A DNA stretch of 64,000 nucleotides from Pelomyxa schiedti (GCA_020536535.1 JAHLWZ010000225.1:1-64000); one strand, 5' to 3'; shown: positions 10,401 to 23,581, numbered from the stretch's first letter. Notes: generated from the letters alone by a model not told the origin. Numbers and translations are program-made.

Positions 10401-13400
10401 GTATCCGGTGTACAATGTCTTGAGCAACAATGGTAAATGAAGCAGGGTGGAATGAGACATCAAATGGAAGGCTGTTCAAGGATGTTTCGTGCTTAGTCTC
10501 CTGTACGATGTAACTTTTAATTTTGGAAACGTCCAGAGGTGCAGTGGAGAAACATGTTAAATCTTCTAGATCTAAGAATTCAGCACACAGTTGCCTTGAA
10601 TCACATGATGTATCAAGTAAAGACTTGGGCAGGGGAGGGGGTTCACTTAGCGCAATATCTTTGGGACAACTAATAGCACTTTGGTGAGCGACTTCCAGAG
10701 AGCCACGAAGCAATAGTCTTGTGTCATTTGCACAAAGTTGTGTGTGGGCTGCAGAATCAAGCTGATCGATAAAAAGTTTCACCAATGTTTCTCTTGCTGC
10801 AGCACTGTAAACATTGAGGCCCTCTTCCAGTTGGTGTTTGCTTTCCTCGTCTGAAGGGGTAAGAGGCCACATACTTGTATCCGAGGTTTGTGTCATTGCT
10901 GCTACAACAGCCATAGGAATTGAGGGTGCTACTTCACTCTCTCCGTCTTCCACACGTTCTCTACCCCACCTTGCCAATTTAAGTTGAAAGCACCTTGCAA
11001 GCAGTTCACCAAACGCCCTGGTGATGTCTTCACCAAACATGTTCATTACTAGTTGTCCATGCAAAATTTCATACAAGAAAAGGAACCCCAGTTGCCTGTT
11101 GGCCCCACTTTCTTCATCAGCCATCATAAGGCTGTCCCAGACAATCTCAGTGCACTGTTTATCGGTAAGGAAGGGAGACCCAGTTGGGCGCTTGTAGTGC
11201 AATCGAGTTATCCTCTGTCCATAGGTTTCGAGGTAGTCAGATGTTAGCATCAATAACTTATACCATGGTTGCCCACCAAAGCGTGGAGTTTCAGGACGGA
11301 GAGTTATATGGTCTGGTGAACCTGTTTGTAGGGTTTTGATGTACAGTAATCGGTTCTTTAGTCTCACGGATGCTTGTTTGCACAACAGAAGAACATCCTT
11401 TTCCTCCTGAACTGAGAGTCTGCATGCAGCCGATACATGCTGAAGTTTTGCAAGGTACTTGTCCATGTCCAGGTGCACTTCCCAAGGCTGCTTGTTGTCA
11501 CTATACATTACAGATAAGGATAATTTAAGTCGAGTTGCATGGGCATCAGGGTGCCGGTCATCCAGCGAGCGGGCTAACTGCTCAAACACCCACTTCTCCT
11601 CAGCAGTAAAAGTTGTGTCAACGTAGGCAGCCTGAACGAGAGGGAAAGTGGCAACATAGTCACGGCTGAGGAGTCGTAGAAGGATAAGGTACAGAAGTGA
11701 ACTTAACGTTGGAGGAAGAAGGAAGGTTTTGCTTGTGTGAACAGGGATCAGGTAGTAGCGCATGTCCATAACTTGAAGCCATCCTTGTGAACCACGATCA
11801 GGGACAAGTAGTGTAGAAAAAGGCTTTCCAATAATAAGAGGACGATACAAATCATGATTAGCAATAAGTATTCTGCACTCACGTGCCTGGTTCTCCAGAA
11901 CGAGACAATTTTTTATTCCATGTAAAAGGGAGCTGAGATATTCCGCTCCAGACATTTGCCCAAGTGTAGCTGAATCACTAATAAACCAACCTGCATGATC
12001 AAGCAAATAAACTCTTGTGACTCCGTCATCATCTCTCTGTGGTTGGAATCGCATTTTCAGCCGTGGAAGCTCAATTGAGGATATTTTGACATTCAAATCT
12101 TCACTTGCACGTAATGCACTGCGCGATCCCCAAACAAGAACATGGGATAGGTCTTCAAGGCGAGACAAGAGACAACCAAGTCTTGAGAGGAACGAGCTTG
12201 CTTTCGCACTTGTAAGGTCAAGAAGTCCCAACTCACCAGCATGGTCAAGGCTACTTGCAATTCCTGTGGTGTCTGGGGGTAGTTCTGGTGTTGATGTACG
12301 GTCCACTCCTGTAGCTTGGTCGTCAGAAACAGAGTCGAAAGCTGCGATACGCGATCCATTGGCTTCATCCAATAACCAAGATCTCGCCAGTGCAATATCA
12401 CCACCAAAAAGGTTGATAGCATAGCGAGAGGAGCGTGGCCCAAACCCTTCATCTATGAGGATTTGTGGAAGTCCTGTTTGCACTTGGGATGAGGCTGAGG
12501 CTAGTTCCCACACGAGAATCTGGGCAACATTGGATTCATCCATAAGCCAAGAGGCTGCTTCTTCAGCATTGTTGTTGCAACGCTGCAGTGCTTGCTTACA
12601 TATGTCTGGTGAATATCCTAGTGAGGCCAAGTTGGAGAGTGCCGACTCCTGCTCAGGTGGACAGACTTCGGAGCTTGTAAGGCGAGAGGCACTCTGTCTC
12701 AAAAGCTGGGAACGTGCAGTGACAGGGGCTGCAGATTTTATCCTTGTAAACCTTCCCAGCTGTTTCCTTGTAATGTGGGCTTCCCAGTTTGAAGATCCAG
12801 CTGGAATCTGTTCAAAGGTAATTTCAACACAGTAATTGAACCACTGTGAATTCTTCTCCTGTGGCTCTCCTCGTATGATCATGTCTTCACCTTGCCACAT
12901 ATGAAAAGCTTCTAGTAGAGCACCAGGTATAACACCCTGGAGGAGTCGTGGGGGGATGTACACCTCTTGACCTCTCAAGTCAACATTACGTCTTGTTATA
13001 ACAAGTGAATCACCGACTTGCTGCTTTTGCTTCCAAACACCAGAAGATGAGGCAGCGAATTGAGAGACAGCTCCAGGAAGGACTGCACGAGGTGCCATGC
13101 TATGTAGGGCAACAGCACTCTGTGAGCAATACACAAGAGATCGGAACATCCTCCTACCATGTGATACGAGATTGAACACTAATACGCACTGGAGGTCCTT
13201 CTTCACCACAATTTCTTTCCAAGTTGCATCTGGTTTGTTCGCTCGGTCACATCCAAGTATAATAGCTTCGTCAACACCATCAAGCAACGGCGTCTCGGGG
13301 AAAAGAAGAGGGTACGGCAATCGTTCAGTGGGAGGCATAGGAGGGTACACTGAATGGATTACAGGGCGAAGGATGTCTAGTACCCATTGCTCTTGAGGGT

Positions 13401-16400
13401 GAGGATGAGGCTCTTCATTGTATGGATCCCACGCTCTGTTGTACAGAGTGCCATTATACAATGCTTTGGTATTATCAACTTTGGTTTCTTTTTTGGGGGA
13501 CAACCCAGGGATTACTCGAGGTTCCTTAGGTTTTCTGCACATTTTACATTTTGCTCCAGGGCCAGCCTCAGCATTGCAGTTGACAAAGGTACATTCTCGA
13601 CATTGCCAGCACTTGTTAATCTGCCCACACTGGACACACATCGTTTCTGGTGGTGCAACAACTGGTTGGGGAGGAAGAGATGGAGCACCCACACCCTGAT
13701 CGTCAGACTTTGCTTGGGTCCATTCTTGTAAATCAAATTCTGTACCAACAATATGCACCCATAGTCGGTTTTCACTTTTGTTAACAATACCACAATGCAG
13801 TGCTTCTCGGCCAAAGAGCGTTTCAAAATCGGCGAATTGAGTCATACTATCTGGAACAGGGCGCAGCTCATTATTTCGCCACAGAACTTCAGCTGTTTGA
13901 ACATCTAAGGTTATTTCCGCTTTTTCAGCTTGGAATTTGCCCTTCCCAAGCTCTTTCCAATCGGAATATTTAAAGTCTGGGTTGCGGAGAGCCACACAGA
14001 TGATTCTCTGTAAAACGGCACTTTGGATTTTTGGCGGAGCAGCCTCCAGCCAAGCAACCAGAGGGCGACGGTGCTTCTGAAGTAAGCCAAACAGGCGATC
14101 TTCTGGCACATCGGCAGGAGGTAATTTATCAAGGTCAATTCCCTCACCTTCTCCATCAATACCCTTGACTTTCATGAGTCGTGGTGCCCTGATTACATCA
14201 CGTCCGACATGCAAGAACAATGGTCTGCTTGTGTTTTTGAGGTACTGCTCAAGTGAACCTTTGGCCATTTTTGTTGTGTCTATTCCCTGTGCCTGCAGGA
14301 ATCTCATAAGCCTGGACTCGGGGTCAGTTTCTCCATTTGCTGTATCCCATAGCATATCAGAGCGATTTTGTCCCATTCCAAAACCATGCCAGTTTCTCAC
14401 AAAGGCTATACTGCCCAATACATTCTCAACACTTTTTTCATCAAGCTCATTTGATCGCAAACCACTCCATAACAGAGCTTTGAATCCATGAACAACGCAA
14501 CTGCTTTCAATATCGCTCGAGTCTTCTGCTTCTTTTAGCCAGTTATCCAGAATATAAGCACACCGGGTGTGAAGGATTTCTTGGAATGTTCTGTGATATT
14601 CAGCAAGACGCTGGAGATTCTTTGGTGATCCTACAGTAGGATCCCATACACCACCCGAGGTCGAAATTGTGCGCTGCCGCTCTTCTTCCTCCAATGCGTG
14701 AAGTACATAGATGTCCACATCAATGGCAAGCATAAGTAGGAAGAGAATAAAGGGAGCATCTGAGGATCTTAACGAAGCATCTTTCAGATCTATGAGGGAA
14801 TTCAAGAGAGTACAAATTGGGTCTAGAGTCGCAGCAGGAGAGAAGTGTAGTTCATTCAAAAGTAGGCCATGTGGTGAACCAAGAACTCGGACTTGCTCCG
14901 GAATATTTGCAGACATAAAGCGGTCGAGAATGTGCTGTTTTTCTTGCATGGCTGTCATTCTAACAGGCACAGATTGGATACTGTCTCTCGAAGTGCTGGG
15001 TACCCATGGCCCAGGCTCAAATAGAATTGATCTGAGGAGATCTTGAAGTTGGACATTAAATAAATATGTTACACGGTCTCTGGATGCAAAGAACCCAAGA
15101 ATTAGTGGTATTCGCATGTAATCCACAGTAAGAAAAGAAAAAAGCATCTCTGATTCCTCCCTGCTTAGCGTGTCACCAAAAGTGGGAAGTGAGTCCGCAT
15201 GCAGGACATCATCTTCAGTTGGAAGAGGTACACCAATAACAGTGGCAGCATCTGAGGGACTGTGAACAACAGGGCCTTCTCCAAAATTCAATTCTCTTGT
15301 GGCAAATGCGATGACTCGTACGTCAGCAGTGTTCATATCCTCCCCACGAAAGCCAATAACTTCCCATTTTAAGGGAATCAAGGAAGAATCCCAGCCACCA
15401 TATGCCCTACGGCCTGTACTATCCTCAAAGGTGAGTCGCCAGTTTTGATATTCACGCAGGGGATGTTTCCTGTGCAGCTGTTCTGTTTCAAGTGTTTCCA
15501 TTGTTGAGAGGAACTTGAAAAAGATAGCCATATCTACAGGTTTTTTTAATACAAAAAATTATGTGGCAGTGAAATACCTCGAAGCATGTGGAACTCAGGG
15601 TGATCTTGGGCAAGCTCAGTGCGGTCACTAAATAACCAATTCATTAACGCTTCCATTTCTGAAGGGGGCATTGGGTGGTCGCGGGGAATGAGTTGATACC
15701 CACAGCGCTCCATCATTTTGCGCAAAAAGTTGACAGTTGAGCTGTATTTTCTCACTTCAAATTTATCTGGCTGCCTGAACTCAAAAATTCTGTTACGGCA
15801 TGTTTTCTTTAGGGATGCAAGATAAGCCAACACTTGACTCCGTGTGTGAGTGAGGCTTGGGTTGACAAACTCCATTGTATTGCTGATCTCTTCGTATTCA
15901 CGGTTATTCCTGCAAACCCCAGTGTGGACAGTGTATCCTCCATCCTCCCACATCAATTCAGAAATAAGGAGAGGATGAAGTGCTTGAAAACGGACAACAG
16001 CATCAAATATAGAAAGCATGCAAGAAGCCACAAGTGCACGTTCACTGTCATAACTTCTTGAAGGTCGTTCTATTGACTGCCATAATGTAGTATATGTCAT
16101 TGCAAGTTTGTGTATCCTCTCAAGGCATATAGATTGCATCTCTTGAAGAAATCCAGCACCTCTACATTGAGCAGTCAAGTTAGGTGAAGTTGGAGTTAAC
16201 TTACGCATTTCTCCATATGCAGTGTTGGTCTGGAGGAGCATTTAACGGAAGGGGAATGGGGAGTACTTCAGTAAACAAGTAAGAGATCAATCCAATTATC
16301 TGTGAACCAAGTTACAGGGAAGGAGAAGAAAGTTTATTGGACCTGCATATGATTTGCTAGTTTACTTGAAGTTGATGTTATTTTCGCGCGGCTCATGAGT

Positions 16401-18279
16401 TCTTCGCACAAAGAGTCACACTGAATGATAGCTTGCACAGCTTGAGCAGCCCTACATTGGGTGTTACTTGTGTGTGATAAGTTGTGTGAAGTACGTTTCA
16501 ACTTTCGGTGGAATGGAAAGTAAATCAGACAAGGTTGGAACAGTCACTTTATAAGGTTCACCAATATACTTGTCCACATCTGTCTGCAGAAGTAAATGGC
16601 AACCTTGAAAGCTGCTGGAAATTAACTACAAAGTAAGGAAAATGTGGAAAGCATACTCTTGTGGTGCAGTAACCAAATCGGGGGCAAGAACAGGAGGTAG
16701 ATTAGAAGTACCAGACTCTTTTGGCACACAGTTCACCATTTCATTGACACAATCAAGCATTGTTTTCACATTCCGGAGTTGCTGAATGTTACCCCCAGAT
16801 TTAGTTTTTCTCCAAAAAAGTTACTACGCACATCATTTGTCATTCTTCCACTTTCACTCTCTTTCACGGACACAGCTGCCAGCTGGCTACATGCCATTCC
16901 CAATATGTGCTGGTCAACACTGGGTAATTTTAGAGTCTTTGCAGAGGGCTGTGGTGGGCCATCAGCAAAACCCTGAATGCGTGCTTTCATGAGTAAATCT
17001 GGGGGCAAACTAAAAGGGGAGACAAGTGTGAATTCAACCAAAGGAAAAAAGTGCATACCTGCTTTGGAAGTATTTGAAGAAGTCTTTGGCAGCATTTGTT
17101 AAAAAGGCATGACGGAGTGCAAATGTGAGTTGCTTGAGTTTTGGTGATGATAGACCTGCTCTCCTCATCAGGTAGCGCAATGCCTCTAATAAACCACTGT
17201 AAACCCATTAGTACACGTATCAAGGTTCCAGCAAACCGTGTAGCACTGGTGTTTGAGCACTGGGGGCTACGCCATTCCGCAAAGGGATCGTTGTCTGTTT
17301 CTTTAAGAGCTCGAATAAGAAACCTATCAGTTGCTTCATCGTCGTCTCTTCTACCAGCTATCCAGGGAAGGAGGACATCATACAAAACCTAAGACAACAT
17401 TCCATTATTCCAATTAATTTTCAGAACGGGTGAGAACCTCGACTCGGTGATATTCCGAAGGAGGTGACTTGGTCCACATGGCAAGTAGCATTGTCCACAA
17501 AGCTGGATTTGTAATCCTAGATACAGGAACATGTTCAATTCTGATGCATGTTTTGAAAAGCATCTTTGCACTGTCTTTTGGATTGCTGGGGTGGTACTCC
17601 AACCCCTGGCCTGTGTTGCAAGTGATAAAGGCATATCTGAAGTCACGAATTAAATATGCTCTGAAAGAATTGCCATAAACTCAACTGATTCTCCCCTGTG
17701 CACTCAATAATGTGGTATACCCAGCTGGAGTGCAGTTGACCTTGCCAACCACCAGGAACAAGTAAAACATCTCCAACTCTCAATAATTTGATGTCATCAA
17801 TCAACTCTGAGGTACGTTTCAGGTTCTATTGTAGGGGTCTCTAAGAGGGAATGTCACACTTTTCACAAGAATCGTCAATTGCTCTGATGATTCCACTTCC
17901 ACAGCCATTTTAAGAAACTCCCCGCACTTGTTTATCACATCCTGGCACTTCTTGAGTGCTGAGAAATCTGTCTAGATTAAGTAGGGGAAGTAGACGCCCA
18001 CACAACAAGGAATAACATAGAAAAAAAAGGAAGAAAAAGGGAGAAAAAAAAAGGCAGAAGACAACCTGTGGCGACACACAATCCCAAAAAAACAGACGCT
18101 GGGCCGCAGAACCTTGCCTTGCCAAGAATCCCCGTGATCGCCGCCGACACCGCTTCCGTAGACAACAGTGCGTGCTGACCTCCTTCCACACCGCTGCCCT
18201 CGACGAACGCATCGCACAACACCCCGATGAACGGCGGTGTTCGCCAAAACGGCGGTCCTTGCTTGTTGCCTCCCGACAT
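4415..18279 (-). CDS. Giant DUF3638/DUF3645 ubiquitin-hydrolase-like protein
   Basis: One gene of roughly 4,000 codons in many exons. ATG is at 18279 (Met-Ser-Gly-Gly) and the stop at 4417-4415. A coiled-coil exon (about 17,960-17,840) leads to N-terminal exons to 15,578. A 44-nt intron (15,534-15,577) precedes one exon of about 7 kb. That exon has a RanBP2 zinc finger (about 13,555-13,625; WxCxxC...CxxC), two UBA-like segments (about 12,545-12,660 and 12,355-12,470), a Walker A GAGKTT (about 9,545-9,580) and an Asp-Glu Walker B box (about 9,085-9,110). Later exons carry the family's C-terminal signatures: FSGTPSNLLPLDLG (about 7,800), TTGMDIKQ with LGKDMTFRDYAQGAYRMRG (about 7,195-7,300), and LLINSMRMESLQF (about 6,960). 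Then come a Glu/Gln coiled coil (6,320-6,600), an EF-hand-like region (4,904-5,119) and two more RanBP2 zinc fingers (4,420-4,690), the first split by a GTATGT...CTGCAG intron. Family members are assigned to ubiquitin hydrolysis; the biochemical role is not established here. Confidence 0.9.
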
Positions 18280-18436
18280 CTTCTCTGGTTTTTTTTTTGT
18301 TTCTGTGATTGGTTGGTTGAAATGTTTTCTGCTGCTGTTCGTGATGAAAGGCAGGGAAGTTAAGGTGTCACTTGTCACACGTTGTCCTCTGCGAGTCACT
18401 AATCGAACGACGTTTCGTGTTTGAAAAAACTTTTAT

Positions 18437-20571
18437 TTAAAACGGGAAGATTTTGGTGGTGTACTGAAATGATGGGCTGGTATACAAGATTAGCCCTAGG
18501 GAAAATATGGATTTGGGGCTGATAGTGATAGTGTTGGGTTCCTCTATATCAGGAAGTATGGGCATCAGTTGGAGCCCGGGATAGAAGCTTGTGTGTGTTG
18601 GTTTGTGACTGATTAGCCAACACCAAGGAGGAATGGGAATACTTACAGCTTGAACCCGGCGGGCAAGGCTTTCATTCTGGAAAATGGATGTAGAGTGGGC
18701 TGGGTACTCCACTCCGGCTGGATCCGCGGCGTCAATTACAGGGCATCCCCAGAAGATGGGAACTTCACGCACTCTGTACGTGATACTGTATGGCCAAGTT
18801 GGTTAATGAGTAGCTCAGCATTCGGAATTGTGCACACCCAACCAAGATGAACATCATGAAATCTACGCTCTCAGATAGTAGCTGTACAACCCACATCCAA
18901 TCATGCACAAACAATAGGAGTACAAAGTATATCTTGATTTAGAGTCAACAGTGTAATACTTGAGGTTTCATACATACCACCATACTTAGAACAAGCCACA
19001 CTACGATGAACACCTTCAAAGACCTAAGGAGCAGGTTAGAAGGGGTTAAAACCTATTGACTCACAATAAAATTCTCTTCCTTTCTTGGTCAATGTAAATT
19101 TGCGTTCCTGGGGGTGGATTTGGAGTTTCAATTACACGCTCATTCAACTCTCTGATGTTCCGGTTCACTGTGATGAATACATACATGACTATAAACACTC
19201 TAAATACAACAAATCCCAGTCTAACTACAATCTGCAGGTAATTAGCCCAAATTGTCTCGGGCTTTTTAGATACTGAAATAATGTTCTGCGACACAAAGCT
19301 CTGTGTGAACATGCAAAAAATGAATCCTATCATGAGTCCTATGTGGCGCTTAAGAAAATAATAACGAAAAGAAAATACAGTGGAGTTACCTATCACCCAA
19401 GGAAGGTCTTTCATGATAGAGCCATATATAATACACCACCCAGTACCGAGAAGGAGAAGCATGAGGAAAAATGACGACTGAAAGAATGTTTGCACTACAA
19501 GATAAAGCATGTCATTAAGATCACTGATGTATCCTTTAGAAGAGTTATTCGGGAAGAGTCAAGAGAACTACCATCATTTGATATGGACTTCCAGTAAAAA
19601 ATGTTGAATCCTGCCCAAGTAAACTTACTGACACCATACAGAGATATTACGATGTGTAACTTTATTGCTTTCTGTAGTAAAGAGTTAGAGAAAACGATCA
19701 GTAGAAGCTGAACCCACTCTGAGCCACCCTTGGAGCAAAGAAAGAGTCCAGATTGAAACTGAAGCCAACCACACAATACTTAGAATAATGTACATGTCAG
19801 GGAAGGGCATGTATCCACATGGGAGCTGTTCTCCGTTTGGATTCAGCAGGGTCCAGGTTGCCTACAAAAGGGTTAGTTTAAATTAAGTGGCTTGAACGAC
19901 CACTGGTAGCAAAACTTAAAACTGTACATTCAAGTTATATTCCTGGGAGGCATTGCAATTCAACACAAGCAAGTAATATAGGTCATACTTGTACAAAACA
20001 GCATCACTGACAAGCAAAAATCAGCTTGGTGACATGAATGAAAAAGTTACATACATATCAATTTTTCCATTCTCTGAGAGAGAAGTGACATTGCAGCTAC
20101 AAGTCTGGCAGAGATGTGAAGACTCATCAATGTCATGTACATTATTTGCATATTGCAAAACCTGGAGCAAATTATGGGAACGAGGCCTCGACTCCTCGTG
20201 GCACACGCACACGGCACAAGCAAATAGACACTCCCATAATCAAGGTAGAATTACAGTTTCAGTCTCGCTGTGCGTGCAAAGTAAAACAGAGATTGTGGCA
20301 GCATCTCCACTGTCATATTTCGCAGCCATATCCGCTTTAAACGTGGCGCCTTCCATCAATCCATACTGCACCAAAAAGATCCAGAGTCAATGCACGGAGG
20401 GGAAAGAAAAAGTGGTGCGTGCTTTTGGGGTTTGGGACATACCGAGCTCTCAAGAAATTGTGGGTTTGAGGTCACGTGGTACGACCGTGACTTCACCATC
20501 GACGTCACACACTCACTCCACCATATCAACACAACTACAACCACAACCACAAACCGTCTCGTCACACTCAT
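18437..20571 (-). CDS. Seven-TM membrane receptor of GOST/GPR180 type
   Basis: Start chosen at 20571 because it gives a basic n-region and a Val-rich signal peptide. Exon 1 joins the next exon through a GTATGT...GTGCAG intron at about 20,440-20,370 and gives a continuous luminal segment (LMEGATFKADMAAKYDSGD). The luminal part ends in a Leu-Leu-Asn-Pro-Asn-Gly-type turn before the membrane region (about 19,850). At least six hydrophobic helices follow between 19,840 and 19,140. A polar Pro-rich loop and a basic tail (IYIDQERKRILL) come next, then exons at 18,770-18,437. The order signal peptide, beta-rich luminal domain, seven helices and short tail matches Golgi GOST proteins (GPR107/GPR180/TMEM87/TMEM145). 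Assignment within the group is uncertain. Its promoter faces away from the giant gene. Confidence 0.68.
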
Positions 20572-20639
20572 CTGGGTGATGATTTGGTTTTTTTTTTTCC
20601 TTGATTTTCGTGCGAAGGCGAAACACAACGGGCGTCTCT

Positions 20640-21470
20640 GAGCTCCGACGAATTACCTGTTACCGCTCTCAATGATCGGGCGTCTGAAGTGGTGTTGGTT
20701 GGTCCAATCACTCACTTGTTGGCACTTCTGCCTTCCAGCAAGAACGGCCGGACATCACAACAAATTCCTAAAGGGTGGCAAAGAACAATACAATGTTTAT
20801 TATGAAGACCACGTGGAGTTTGGGAAAAAGCATTCGAAAGTTTTCCATCAAACAAGCCAGAGCATTTTCAGCAATACCAATGGCTGGTATGTGTCGGGTG
20901 GCGAATCTGCACTGTGTGACATATATTAGAGATCACAGTTATGAACTTGGTGTATCTTTCAAATGTGCTTTCCTGTTGTGGTCCAGAGAAAAACACGGGT
21001 TAATGACTATGCATCTTCAGGGTGCTTTTTCGAAAACGCAAGGAGTCAGAAATCACCCCAAGCATTATGCAATTATGCATGCTACCTTCAGTATTTTTGT
21101 CTCATGATAGGGCAATGCGAAGATTTAGTTGACCCTTTGCACCCCGCACAATGTCCATGTACTTGACCATGCAGCAGAGCATGGGTGTGGGCCAACCTCG
21201 CAAACCAGGCATCAGAATGCAGCTTCGATTCCCTGTCACAGAACTTACAGGTTGCACTCGATGTGCAAAGACTGAGGACCAAAAGGTCCTCATGCCTGGT
21301 CAGTGCTGCCAGGCTGTGGCAGGTGCTCCCAAGGGCCAGCAGTGCCCTGGCCCCACTCTCAGTATCATAGGCGTTTCTGCTACTGCAGGCAAGAACTATT
21401 GCTTGGAATCGAAACGGAACCTTTTTTCTTTTTCTTTCCGTACCAACCCCAATTTTTTTCTCAGACAGCG
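20640..21470. other. 830-bp spacer/5' leader, no convincing gene
   Basis: Open frames on both strands are short and mutually overlapping. A frame at 21,185-21,370 ends in Ala-Arg-Leu-Trp-x-x-Leu-Pro, reminiscent of retrotransposon C-termini, but nothing else supports this. A pyrimidine tract ending TTTTTTTCTCAG at 21,453-21,464, seven bases before the ankyrin gene's ATG, looks like an acceptor. The region may therefore hold a 5' UTR intron of that gene. Confidence 0.4.
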
Positions 21471-22712
21471 ATGGACCCTCGTGTGCAGCGTGTGACGTGG
21501 CTATCCAAGTTGCTGTGGGACACTGTTCTTCCAAACTTCCTTTCCACGATGACCCCGAAGTACGGCGCCGACACGCGGCCCGAGAGGCACGTGGACCTCG
21601 AGGACTACCGCAACGGCTGGGGCCCCAGCCGCCGCAAGCGCAAGATGTCGCGCTTCCAGACCCGCAGCCGCCCCGCGTCCCGCGGCTTCCGCGAGTGCCA
21701 GGACGTCGTCTCCCTCGGCGAGGCGCTGTTCCCCCTGCTCCCGCGGGCCTGCCGCCTCGCCCTGGGCCTGCGCTTCGGCCGCCCCCTCTGCGTCCTCGGC
21801 GTCTGCGCCGCGGCCGGCGCCGTCCGCTGCGCCGCGTGGCTCGCCCGCCGCCACCGCGTCGACGGCAGGGCCATGCTCACCAGCGACAACAACAACGTCC
21901 TGGCCCTCGCCTGCGGCGCCGGCCGGCTCGACTTTGCCCGCTGGCTGGCGCCCTACTTCTCCGGCTCCTACTACCTCGGCGCCGACCGGGGCGCCTACAT
22001 GCACCAGCTGTACGCCGAGGAGGCGTTTCTTTCGGCGTGCGCGGCGGGGCACCTGCAGGTCGCCGAGTTCCTGGTCGGCAGCATCGCGTACGCGCCCGAG
22101 GCGATGCGGTACACTGCCGCCAGGGCTGTGCACTTCGCGGCCATCAAGGGTTACCTCCCGGTGGTGCAGTGGCTGGTGCGCCGGTTCGACGTGGACTGGT
22201 ACCGGCTCCACCAGGTCGGGAGGGACACCTTGCTGGACACTATTCAGGCCGGCCACATGGAGACCGCCAAGTGGCTGTTTGTCGAGGCGCGGGGCCCGCA
22301 AACGGGTACGCGGCTTCCGGCCGTTTGCCTCGCTCTGTGCAGCCACAGACACTGGGGGTTTCTTCAGTGGATATTCGACCAAGTGGTGAAGTCGCCGGGG
22401 CTTACACAGGCATCTCTCCAAGGGGCCCTGCATGGGGCTTCTGTGGCTGGTGACGTGGCCACGGCCAAGTGGGTCCTGGAAAAGCTCAAGAGCCCAAACC
22501 TCCCGGCTTATTTGCAGCAGGAAGCAATGGTCGCCCTCGAGAAATCCAGTAACCTGGAGGTGATTTCTTTCCTTGCAGGTGCTTTCAACTTTGGGTATGA
22601 CGTGGCAAAGAGACTGGATCTGGCGCTCAAAATCGAAGCCAACTTTGGTGGTGGGGAGACGGAGGCAGAGGAATGGCTGATGGCTACGTTCACTGGTTCC
22701 CATAATTGCTGA
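21471..22712 (+). CDS. GC-rich ankyrin-repeat-like protein
   Basis: Intronless, 413 codons; ATG at 21471 is preceded by a pyrimidine tract and is the first Met giving a hydrophilic start. Very GC-rich for the first 800 bases, then near the local average. After a basic N-terminus come degenerate about 30-residue helical repeats with Ala-Cys-Ala-Ala-Gly-His-Leu and Ala-Glu-Phe-Leu patterns (about 22,030-22,080), Val-Gln-Trp-Leu-Val (about 22,165) and Ala-Lys-Trp-Val-Leu (about 22,465). These resemble ankyrin repeats. The architecture matches the other ankyrin-like gene at 48.2-50.2 kb. Ankyrin arrays bind proteins; the partner is unknown. A 427-codon antisense frame across the gene is a GC artefact. 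Confidence 0.78.
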   Translation: MDPRVQRVTWLSKLLWDTVLPNFLSTMTPKYGADTRPERHVDLEDYRNGWGPSRRKRKMSRFQTRSRPASRGFRECQDVVSLGEALFPLLPRACRLALGLRFGRPLCVLGVCAAAGAVRCAAWLARRHRVDGRAMLTSDNNNVLALACGAGRLDFARWLAPYFSGSYYLGADRGAYMHQLYAEEAFLSACAAGHLQVAEFLVGSIAYAPEAMRYTAARAVHFAAIKGYLPVVQWLVRRFDVDWYRLHQVGRDTLLDTIQAGHMETAKWLFVEARGPQTGTRLPAVCLALCSHRHWGFLQWIFDQVVKSPGLTQASLQGALHGASVAGDVATAKWVLEKLKSPNLPAYLQQEAMVALEKSSNLEVISFLAGAFNFGYDVAKRLDLALKIEANFGGGETEAEEWLMATFTGSHNC

Positions 22713-22829
22713 CCGTTGGCCGCACTTTGGCCCATCCCCCGCGTACAAAACAAGAAGAGATGAAGCAACCCAAAGCCATTTCAAGTGGGGAAAACCAACA
22801 ACTAGATCTTTTGCATTTGAGATTATACA

Positions 22830-23349
22830 TTAGTGTGATGATGAGGGCCTGGGGGAATTGGTGTGAGTCACGCAGTTTTGGGAGTGGCAGAGGTCAAATT
22901 GGGTGGACTTGACAATTGGGATGCCATCAATTTGCACGTGCACGGAATCCGCTGCGGCGTTGTATGACACTCTCAGGTGCTCGATGTAAGAGTCCACGGT
23001 CTCTGGGTTGAGATGAGCGGGAACGTGGATGTGTGCCGGCATCGTCTTTAGCAGAGTGTGCAGCTGGGCTTTGAGGAACGTGGGATCAAAGGAGATAGCA
23101 CCAGTACTCTGATTGTATTGATAAGGAAAAGGCCCGGTCCTGTCAATGTGCAACATGTGTAAACAGGAGATGTAGATCCGGGAACAAATACCATCCTACG
23201 GACTCCGTGCCTTCACCCAGAACCAGAGCCTCCTTTGTATTTGGATTGAATGAGATCGTGATGTCCTCAGTAAGATGGAAGAACAAGATCTTCATCTCAT
23301 CTCGCCCACTGTACTCCCCATCAGGCCCCCTCTGCGCTCGTTGTTCCAT
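22830..23349 (-). CDS. Small conserved-looking protein, unknown function
   Basis: Two exons: 23349-23192 and 23139-22830, joined across a 52-nt GTATTT...TTGACAG intron. The join gives exactly 155 codons plus stop. The N-terminal half reads like a beta-strand domain (Lys-Ile-Leu-Phe-Phe-His-Leu-Thr-Glu). The second half begins with a Pro-Phe-Pro-Tyr-Gln-Tyr turn, a helix and a strand-rich segment. No signal peptide, membrane span or known motif. It is convergent with the ankyrin-like gene and divergent from the LIM gene. I do not recognise the family. Confidence 0.72.
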
Positions 23350-23581
23350 GAGCTAACACCGCTGTTGTACTTTTGAAGGGATGACGACGGCCGGGCTTGA
23401 TTTTACTTCAACAAATGCACGCAAAGATCTCGTTCTGTCGCCACTTATAAAGGCAATGTGCAGGGAACTGCCGTATCTTTGTTCAGTTGCTATTTTTGTC
23501 CCTGGATATTTGATACTAATAAAAGACCCTAAAACGATTCAAACAACAAACAAAATCAAAGAGAAAAAAAATCAAGGGGAG
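23350..23581. promoter_or_regulatory. Bidirectional promoter region (inferred)
   Basis: A 232-bp spacer between the head-to-head starts of the small unknown gene (-) and the LIM gene (+). It is AT-rich toward the LIM start. No specific element was recognised. Confidence 0.5.

Noticed and set aside
21185-21370. Retrotransposon-like C-terminus (Ala-Arg-Leu-Trp...Leu-Pro)
   Set aside because: Single short motif; no reverse transcriptase or endonuclease sequence nearby.
21501-22784. 427-codon open frame on the minus strand
   Set aside because: It mirrors the GC-rich ankyrin-like gene; high GC suppresses stops on the opposite strand and the product is Ala/Gly/Arg-rich without motifs.
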